Shown piece by piece: positions 1-4,055 of a stretch of 5,472 bases of DNA. The position numbers and the translations under genes are program-made. Within the stretch, counting starts at the first letter, position 1; each line of letters starts with the position of its first letter. The notes under the pieces were generated by a model. That model saw only the letters and a list, made by a program, of their open reading frames with translations, made no database searches and had not been told where the DNA came from. Location of the stretch: positions 1 through 5,472 of the forward strand of contig CAOXUF010000168.1 of the NCBI GenBank assembly GCA_948560485.1. The letters run 5' to 3'. Source of the stretch: an uncultured Eubacterium sp. (GTDB taxonomy: Bacteria > Bacillota_A > Clostridia > Lachnospirales > Lachnospiraceae).

Positions 1-151
1 TTAAACGTACGTTTCCAATTACCGCTAAAGCATGTGCAATAATGGCCACCTGAAGACTGTGCTCTGCAATATTTTCATTATTGGTATTACGCATTAATCC
101 CCAACGGTTTATATATTTCATTCTGGCAAGCATACCAAAAAAATTGTTCAT
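1..151 (-). CDS. yfbR: YfbR-like HD-domain 5'-nucleotidase, N-terminal 50 residues (cut by window edge)
   Basis: The frame opens at an ATG (149-151) behind a good ribosome binding site and stays open through the left edge, giving 50 residues. The start reads [13 protein letters not shown], followed by an INRWGLMRN stretch and an [17 protein letters not shown] helix. This closely matches the N-terminus of E. coli YfbR, an HD-family phosphohydrolase that dephosphorylates deoxyribonucleoside 5'-monophosphates in the cytoplasm. Arg16-Trp17 correspond to the E. coli Arg18-Trp19 pair that contacts substrate, and His31 corresponds to the first metal-binding His (His33). The remaining metal ligands, including the HD pair, lie outside the window, so activity cannot be judged. 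It is transcribed separately from thrC, with its own promoter after the thrC terminator. The family call is fairly sure; the exact substrate is inferred from the family. Confidence 0.85.
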   Translation of the reverse strand, partial: MNNFFGMLARMKYINRWGLMRNTNNENIAEHSLQVAIIAHALAVIGNVRL

Positions 152-158
152 TACGATT

Positions 159-165
159 CTCCTTT
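159..165 (-). promoter_or_regulatory. Ribosome binding site of the yfbR-like gene
   Basis: AAAGGAG on the minus strand sits 7 nt before the ATG at 149-151. It fixes that codon as the start rather than the later in-frame Met codons at residues 7 and 11. Confidence 0.85.
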
Positions 166-189
166 GTCACAAAAGATAACGGTTTATAT

Positions 190-198
190 ATTATACCA
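190..198 (-). promoter_or_regulatory. Extended -10 promoter of the yfbR-like gene
   Basis: The minus strand reads TGGTATAAT: a perfect TATAAT preceded by the TGn extended -10 motif. The hexamer 17 nt upstream (TGGCTT) is a poor -35 box, which extended -10 promoters tolerate. The predicted transcription start near 183 leaves a leader of about 30 nt before the start codon. It lies between the thrC terminator and the coding start, as expected for an independent gene. The remaining bases of this gap (199-303) are AT-rich, and I see no other convincing signal there. Confidence 0.7.
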
Positions 199-303
199 AA
201 TTTTACGGAAATAAGCCACATGAAAAACTTATCTGAAGTAATCGATATCTTAAGTGCATTTCACATCAGATATATTAACGCCAAAAAAGTAAGAATATAA
301 GTC

Positions 304-355
304 AAAAATTAAAGCTGTGCCTCAATGATTTTGAATCATTTAAAGCAACAGCCTT
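304..355 (-). terminator. Intrinsic terminator after thrC
   Basis: Reading the minus strand, an outer stem pairs the 5' arm at 345-352 (GCTGTTGC) with the 3' arm at 314-320 (GCACAGC), with one bulged base. An inner 7-bp stem pairs AATGATT (334-340) with AATCATT (324-330) around a 3-nt loop. A T-rich tail, TTTAATTTTT, follows. The hairpin begins 25 nt past the thrC stop. The stem is imperfect between its two parts, so strength is uncertain, but position and T-tract support a terminator. Confidence 0.7.
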
Positions 356-379
356 ATTATACAATATTATACTTCTATC

Positions 380-1870
380 CTACATAGATAAAAATTTCTT
401 TACAATAGCTTCCATTCCATCTACTTCTACCAAGTTGTTATGACGAACTTCTGCATTTCTAATTTCTTCAATCGCATTTGGAACCTTTACATTTCCAATC
501 TTTGATAATTCATCTACTAATTCAAAGTCACCAAGTTCATCATACTTTGGATCAATCGCATTCATAACACTTCTTGTAAACTTAAATGGGCTGGCTGTTG
601 AAGCGATAACAGTCACTTCTTCATCCCCTGTTTCAGCCACATACTTTTTATATGTGCTGGCAGCAACTGCTGTATGTGTATCCATTACATATCCGGTCTT
701 TTCATATGTTTCTTTGATTACCTCAGCTGTCTCTGCTTCTGTAGCATAATTTCCATAGAAATCAGCAAGTTCTGCTTTCATTTCATCAGTAATCACATAC
801 TTACCATCTGTTGTAAGGCTTGTCATTAATTCTTTATTTTTCACTGCATCATTTCCAGCAATCTTATAAATTAATCTCTCAAGATTACTTGAAATTAATA
901 TATCCATAGAAGGTGATGTTGTAAGAATAAAATCTCTGTTCTTATCATATTCACCTGTCTTAAAGAAGTCGAACAATACTTTGTTTTCATTTGAAGCACA
1001 AATTAATTTTCCAATAGGAAGACCCATGTTCTTTGCATAATATGCAGCCAAGATATTTCCGAAATTTCCTGTAGGTACAACTACATTCATCTTCTGATCT
1101 TTTGCAAGTTTTCCTTCTGCATATAATTTTGCATAAGCATATACATAGTAAGCAACTTGTGGTACAAGACGACCAATGTTAATCGAGTTGGCAGATGAGA
1201 ACTGGAATCCTTTTTCATCCATTTCCTTTGCGAGTTCTTTATTTCCAAAGATTGCTTTCACACCACTCTGAGCCTGGTCAAAGTTTCCTTCAATAGCTAC
1301 TACATATGTGTTGTCACCCTTCTGTGTAACCATCTGTTTTTCCTGAATCGGACTAACTCCGCCATTTGGATAAAATACGATGATTCTTGTTCCTTCTACA
1401 TCTGCAAATCCTGCCATAGCAGCCTTTCCTGTATCGCCGGATGTTGCAGTTAAGATAACGATTTCATTCTTTACATCATTTTTCTTTGCTGATGTTGTAA
1501 GAAGATGTGGCAGGATTGATAACGCCATATCTTTAAATGCGATTGTCTTTCCATGGAATAATTCCAAATAATATGCACCATCTACTTCTGCAAGTGGAGC
1601 AATTTCTTCTGTATCAAACTTTTCATCATATGCTTTATTAATACAGTTCTTCAACTCTTCTTCTGTAAAGTCTGTAAAATATAACTTCATCACTTCATAT
1701 GCTGCCTGCTGATATGTCATTTTAGATAATTCTTCCACTGTAACATCAAGTTTTGGAATCTCTGTTGGAACAAATAAACCACCATCATCTGCTAATCCTT
1801 TTAATATAGCCTCTGATGCTTTCAGGTATCCATCTTCACTTCTTGTACTCTTGTAAAGTATTTCTTTCAT
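380..1870 (-). CDS. thrC: Threonine synthase
   Basis: The product is a 496-residue PLP enzyme converting O-phospho-L-homoserine to L-threonine and phosphate, the last step of threonine biosynthesis in the cytoplasm. An N-terminal threonine-synthase domain covers about residues 1-85 (YKSTRSEDGYLKASEAILKG, GGLFVP). The PLP catalytic fold follows. LFHGKTIAFKDMAL carries the expected Schiff-base lysine, Lys113. TATSGDTGKAA (141-151) and PTGNFGN (266-272) are cofactor and substrate loops. The length fits the longer threonine-synthase class found in enterobacteria, yeasts and clostridia. The start has an AGGAGG site 6 nt upstream. It lies 105 bp behind leuD on the same strand with no clear promoter or terminator between, so it is probably co-transcribed with leuCD. 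No disruption is seen. The family call is very secure; operon membership is inferred. Confidence 0.97.
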   Translation of the reverse strand: MKEILYKSTRSEDGYLKASEAILKGLADDGGLFVPTEIPKLDVTVEELSKMTYQQAAYEVMKLYFTDFTEEELKNCINKAYDEKFDTEEIAPLAEVDGAYYLELFHGKTIAFKDMALSILPHLLTTSAKKNDVKNEIVILTATSGDTGKAAMAGFADVEGTRIIVFYPNGGVSPIQEKQMVTQKGDNTYVVAIEGNFDQAQSGVKAIFGNKELAKEMDEKGFQFSSANSINIGRLVPQVAYYVYAYAKLYAEGKLAKDQKMNVVVPTGNFGNILAAYYAKNMGLPIGKLICASNENKVLFDFFKTGEYDKNRDFILTTSPSMDILISSNLERLIYKIAGNDAVKNKELMTSLTTDGKYVITDEMKAELADFYGNYATEAETAEVIKETYEKTGYVMDTHTAVAASTYKKYVAETGDEEVTVIASTASPFKFTRSVMNAIDPKYDELGDFELVDELSKIGNVKVPNAIEEIRNAEVRHNNLVEVDGMEAIVKKFLSM

Positions 1871-1950
1871 AATTTGCCTCCTAATGCTTCATTCAGAAGT
1901 GCTTGCACTTCTAGATGAAGCACAAGCCTAAGGTTGAAAGTTTCTTTCAA
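1867..1950 (-). CDS. Possible 27-residue leucine-rich leader peptide upstream of thrC
   Basis: This is a tentative small ORF starting at TTG (1948-1950). AAGGAG (1956-1961) lies 5 nt before it. It runs 27 codons to a TGA that overlaps the thrC start codon as ATGA, the classic geometry of translational coupling. Counting the TTG as its initiating Met, the peptide begins MKETFNLRLVLHLEV. Eight of the remaining 26 residues are leucine, notable behind leuCD. It spans two hairpins and the thrC ribosome binding site, so its translation would remodel both. Against it: TTG is a weak start, the frame is open upstream by chance, and palindromic DNA can create such frames. I do not recognise the peptide, and any regulatory role is inference. 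Confidence 0.25.
   Translation of the reverse strand: MKETFNLRLVLHLEVQALLNEALGGKL
1877..1882 (-). promoter_or_regulatory. Ribosome binding site of thrC
   Basis: AGGAGG on the minus strand lies 6 nt before the thrC ATG. The large hairpin at 1885-1922 ends only 2 nt upstream, leaving the site itself unpaired but closely abutted by structure. Confidence 0.85.
1885..1922 (-). promoter_or_regulatory. Long hairpin immediately upstream of the thrC ribosome binding site
   Basis: TGCTTCAT (1885-1892) pairs with ATGAAGCA (1915-1922), and AGAAGTGC (1895-1902) pairs with GCACTTCT (1905-1912). Between the two stems is one mismatch and one possible G-U pair. The result is a nearly continuous stem of about 16 bp with a tiny loop. 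No T-run follows in either direction, so it is not a standard terminator. It could stabilise the thrC mRNA end after processing, or modulate initiation at the adjacent site. The structure is directly visible; the function is inferred. Confidence 0.55.
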
Positions 1951-1954
1951 CCTT
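1930..1954 (-). promoter_or_regulatory. 11-bp perfect hairpin in the leuD-thrC spacer
   Basis: The arms AAGGTTGAAAG (1930-1940 on the plus strand) and CTTTCAACCTT (1944-1954) are perfect inverted repeats around a 3-base loop. No T-tract follows on the minus strand, so it is not a convincing terminator. It overlaps the TTG start of the possible leader peptide. Together with the neighbouring hairpin it makes most of the spacer structured RNA. Confidence 0.5.
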
Positions 1955-1975
1955 TCTCCTTGTTCGCGTTTCTTT

Positions 1976-2464
1976 TTACTTTGAGTTGTTTATGTGGTTA
2001 ATCAATCCACCATTACTGATAATATTCTGCATAAATTCAGGGAATGCCTGCCCCTGAAATTCTGTCCCTTTTGTTTTATTGTAGATTTTTCCGCTGTCAA
2101 AATCTACCTCAACCTGGTCTCCATCTTCGATTCCTTTTGCAGCCTCCGGACATTCTATAATAGGTAATCCAATATTAATTGCATTACGATAAAATATTCT
2201 TGCAAATGTTTCAGCAATTACACAACTAACTCCGGCTGCCTTAATAGCAATTGGCGCATGTTCTCTGGAAGAACCACATCCAAAGTTCTTATCTGCTACA
2301 ATAATATCACCGTCTGTAACTTTATTTACAAATTCTTTATCAATATCTTCCATACAATGTTTCGCAAGTTCAGACGCATCCGGTACATTAAGATATCTGG
2401 CCGGGATAATAACGTCTGTATCTACATTACTTCCATATTTGAATACTCTTCCTTCTGCCTTCAT
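1976..2464 (-). CDS. leuD: 3-isopropylmalate dehydratase, small subunit
   Basis: The 162-residue product is the swivel-domain subunit that pairs with LeuC to interconvert 2- and 3-isopropylmalate in leucine synthesis. It is of the short clostridial/archaeal type, against about 200 residues in E. coli. [13 protein letters not shown] (13-25) and [11 protein letters not shown] (61-71) are the family signatures, the second being the substrate-binding loop. The flexible specificity loop after IPAR reads YLNV (24-27). Relatives of this subunit type act on homoaconitate, citraconate/methylmalate or dimethylmalate, so sequence alone does not exclude a second substrate such as citramalate-derived acids. 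The start has GGAGG 6 nt upstream, and the site overlaps the leuC stop. The gene is only 10 bp behind leuC, so the two are translationally coupled. The gene is intact. Confidence 0.95.
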   Translation of the reverse strand: MKAEGRVFKYGSNVDTDVIIPARYLNVPDASELAKHCMEDIDKEFVNKVTDGDIIVADKNFGCGSSREHAPIAIKAAGVSCVIAETFARIFYRNAINIGLPIIECPEAAKGIEDGDQVEVDFDSGKIYNKTKGTEFQGQAFPEFMQNIISNGGLINHINNSK

Positions 2465-2470
2465 ATCCTA

Positions 2471-2476
2471 CCTCCT
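2471..2476 (-). promoter_or_regulatory. Ribosome binding site of leuD, overlapping the leuC stop
   Basis: AGGAGG on the minus strand lies 6 nt before the leuD ATG and shares two bases with the leuC TAG stop (2475-2477). This implies coupled translation and supports equal production of the two subunits. Confidence 0.85.
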
Positions 2477-3740
2477 ATAATCCTAACTCTTCCGGTCCTG
2501 AAATCTTTCCTGTGACCGCACTTGCAGCTGCTACAGCAGGGCTTGCAAGGTATACTTCTGACTCAGGGTCACCCATTCGACCTACAAAATTTCTGTTTGT
2601 TGTAGCAATGGCTCTCTCTCCCTTTGCAAGAATACCCATATGTCCACCAAGACATGGTCCACATGTCGGTGTGCTTAATGCACAACCTGCCTTAATAAAG
2701 ATTGAAGCAAGACCTTCCTCTATACACTGTAAATATACATTCTGTGTCGCTGGGAAAATAATACATCTAACTCCCTTCTTTACTTCTCTACCTTCCAAAA
2801 CCTTCGCTGCAATTCTCATATCTTCAATTCTACCATTTGTACAAGAACCAATCACAACCTGATCTATTTTTACATCTCCCACATTGTCAATTGTCTTTGT
2901 GTTCTCCGGAAGATGAGGGAATGCAACTGTTGGCTTTAATTTACTTAAATCGATTGTATATTCTTCATCATATACTGCATCCTCATCCGGTGCATACTCT
3001 GTAAATTCTTTTGTAGAATGTTCCTTCATATATTCACGTGTCAAATCATCAACAACGAAAATACCATTCTTTCCACCTGCTTCGATTGCCATATTTGTCA
3101 TAGCAAATCTGTCATCCATGGAAAGATACTGTACACCATCTCCCATAAATTCCATAGAGCGGTATAATGCACCGTCTACTCCAATCATTCCGATAATGTG
3201 AAGAATCACATCTTTACCACTAACCCATTTTGCAGGCTTTCCTGTCAAATTAAACTTAATGGCTGATGGCACTTTAAACCAAGCCTTTCCTGTTGCCATG
3301 CCGGCAGCCATATCTGTACTGCCAACACCTGTTGAAAAAGCACCAAGTGCTCCATATGTACATGTATGAGAATCCGCACCGATGACAACATCTCCTGCTA
3401 CTACCAGTCCTTTTTCAGGAAGCAGTGCATGCTCGATACCAACTCTGCCTGTTTCAAAATAGTTTGTAATATCATTTTCTTCTGCGAAATCCTTTACACA
3501 TTTGTAAAGTTCTGCTGACTTAATATCCTTATTCGGTGTAAAATGATCCGGTACTAATGCAATTTTATCCTTACAGAATACACAGTCCACATCCATCTTT
3601 TCCATTTCTTTAATAGCCACTGGAGCAGTAACGTCATTTCCTAAAACTAAATCTAAATCAGCTTCAATTAATTGTCCTGCCACAACGCTGTCTAATCCGG
3701 CATGTTTTGCCAGAATTTTCTGAGTCATAGTCATTCCCAT
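2475..3740 (-). CDS. leuC: 3-isopropylmalate dehydratase, large subunit
   Basis: The 421-residue product is the catalytic aconitase-family subunit that binds a [4Fe-4S] cluster. With LeuD it catalyses isopropylmalate isomerisation in the cytoplasm. The three expected cluster ligands are present: Cys300 in [10 protein letters not shown], and Cys360 and Cys363 in [11 protein letters not shown]. Active-site motifs VPDHFTPN (His66) and [15 protein letters not shown] (His125) are intact. The length fits the short LeuC type of clostridia and archaea rather than the roughly 466-residue enterobacterial type; homoaconitase and dimethylmalate dehydratase belong to the same group. The start [15 protein letters not shown] is chosen because AAAGGAGG lies 8 nt upstream and this N-terminus is usual for the family. 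It is first in the operon, behind a promoter and a leader of about 210 nt carrying a palindromic element. Confidence 0.96.
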   Translation of the reverse strand: MGMTMTQKILAKHAGLDSVVAGQLIEADLDLVLGNDVTAPVAIKEMEKMDVDCVFCKDKIALVPDHFTPNKDIKSAELYKCVKDFAEENDITNYFETGRVGIEHALLPEKGLVVAGDVVIGADSHTCTYGALGAFSTGVGSTDMAAGMATGKAWFKVPSAIKFNLTGKPAKWVSGKDVILHIIGMIGVDGALYRSMEFMGDGVQYLSMDDRFAMTNMAIEAGGKNGIFVVDDLTREYMKEHSTKEFTEYAPDEDAVYDEEYTIDLSKLKPTVAFPHLPENTKTIDNVGDVKIDQVVIGSCTNGRIEDMRIAAKVLEGREVKKGVRCIIFPATQNVYLQCIEEGLASIFIKAGCALSTPTCGPCLGGHMGILAKGERAIATTNRNFVGRMGDPESEVYLASPAVAAASAVTGKISGPEELGL

Positions 3741-3748
3741 GATGATTT

Positions 3749-3756
3749 CCTCCTTT
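3749..3756 (-). promoter_or_regulatory. Ribosome binding site of leuC
   Basis: AAAGGAGG lies 8 nt before the ATG at 3738-3740. It decides between that start and the in-frame ATGs at codons 3 and 5. Confidence 0.85.
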
Positions 3757-3767
3757 ATCTATTCATT

Positions 3768-3781
3768 CGTGTATATACACG
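3768..3781. promoter_or_regulatory. 14-bp perfect palindrome in the leuC leader, possible operator
   Basis: CGTGTATATACACG is a perfect palindrome 11 nt upstream of the leuC ribosome binding site. It could bind a dimeric regulator downstream of the promoter, or form a short RNA hairpin (about 5 bp with a 4-nt loop). I do not recognise it as the site of a named regulator. AT-rich palindromes also occur by chance. Confidence 0.3.
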
Positions 3782-3804
3782 TTATGTAGCATAATCTTGT
3801 AATC

Positions 3805-3946
3805 GTAACATTTCAGCCAACAGCTCGAATCCGCTCCGCTTCTTCTCGCTGTTATGGCTCACCATATGATATAAAATGTATATAGCAAATAGTCTGCAAG
3901 CTGCCTTTTGCTATATACATTTTATATCGCATGGCTGAACTGTTAC
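3805..3946. repeat. MITE-like or structured-RNA palindromic element in the leuC leader
   Basis: This non-coding element of about 142 bp is built from nested inverted repeats. The ends GTAACATTTCAGCCA (3805-3819) and TGGCTGAACTGTTAC (3932-3946) match in 14 of 15 positions. Inside lies a perfect 22-bp inverted repeat (arms 3868-3889 and 3907-3928, 17-nt loop). A third hairpin has arms AACAGC (3819-3824) and GCTGTT (3848-3853). The core 3821-3858 is visibly richer in GC than its surroundings. Transcribed from the leuC promoter, it would fold as a three-way junction. No transposase gene is present, so any mobility would be in trans. No T-run follows the stems on the minus strand, so it is not an attenuator of standard form, and no T-box motif (TGGNACCGCG) is seen. 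Repeat or mobile status is inference until other genomic copies are found. Confidence 0.6.
3868..3928. repeat. Perfect 22-bp inverted repeat inside the leader element
   Basis: The arms 3868-3889 and 3907-3928 are exact reverse complements, AT-rich, around a 17-base loop. In RNA this gives a stable 22-bp hairpin within the leuC 5' leader. Perfect conservation over 22 bp suggests either recent formation or selection for pairing. Confidence 0.85.
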
Positions 3947-3960
3947 ACATAATCTTTTAT

Positions 3961-3989
3961 ATTTTAGACTAAAACCCCACTCTAGTCAA
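3961..3989 (-). promoter_or_regulatory. Sigma-A type promoter of the leuC-leuD(-thrC) operon
   Basis: On the minus strand TTGACT (3984-3989) and TAAAAT (3961-3966) are separated by exactly 17 bp, each one base from consensus. Transcription would begin near 3954. It lies 15 bp beyond the upstream gene's terminator and about 214 nt before leuC, so the whole palindromic element is in the transcribed leader. Confidence 0.75.
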
Positions 3990-4004
3990 TGATTATATAT
4001 AATG

Positions 4005-4038
4005 AAAAAACTCCGGGACTCTTTTCTAAGTCCCAGAG
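4005..4038 (-). terminator. Intrinsic terminator after the F5/8C-domain gene
   Basis: On the minus strand CTCTGGGACT (4029-4038) pairs with AGTCCCGGAG (4011-4020) over 10 bp, with one G-U pair and an 8-nt loop. TTTTTT (4005-4010) follows directly. It starts 17 nt past the stop codon and is a textbook rho-independent terminator. It separates this gene from the leuC operon. Confidence 0.93.
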
Positions 4039-4055
4039 AATAATAAATACTATTT

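Larger units (their letters stand above)
3790..3956. repeat. 9-bp direct repeats flanking the palindromic element (possible target-site duplication)
   Basis: CATAATCTT occurs at 3790-3798 and again at 3948-3956, just outside the two ends of the inverted-repeat element at 3805-3946. The gap to the element is 6 bases on the left and 1 base on the right. Such bracketing is what a transposition event leaves. The uneven gaps mean the true element ends may be slightly outside the inverted repeats. The right copy coincides with the predicted transcription start region of the leuC promoter. Confidence 0.5.

Noticed and set aside
3..14. 12-bp palindrome AAACGTACGTTT at the left edge
   Set aside because: It lies inside the yfbR-like coding frame with no regulatory context and is short enough to be chance.
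1380..1571. Plus-strand ORF of 63 codons inside thrC
   Set aside because: It lies antisense in a well-conserved enzyme gene, has no recognisable protein features and is explained as a shadow of the thrC frame.
1930..1954. Terminator between leuD and thrC
   Set aside because: The stem is perfect, but the bases after it on the minus strand (AGGCTTGTGC) contain no T-run.
2258..2862. Plus-strand ORFs (2258-2515 and 2512-2862) across leuD and leuC
   Set aside because: Both are antisense to clear leuD/leuC coding sequence, with low-complexity translations and no promoter or ribosome binding site context. They are shadows.
3868..3928. The 22-bp hairpin as a transcription terminator or attenuator
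   Set aside because: The arm is AT-rich and no T-tract follows on either strand, so it does not fit intrinsic termination.
3741..3960. T-box or other known riboswitch controlling leuC
   Set aside because: The leader is long enough, but I find no T-box motif, no specifier-loop architecture and no terminator/antiterminator pair with a T-run before leuC.
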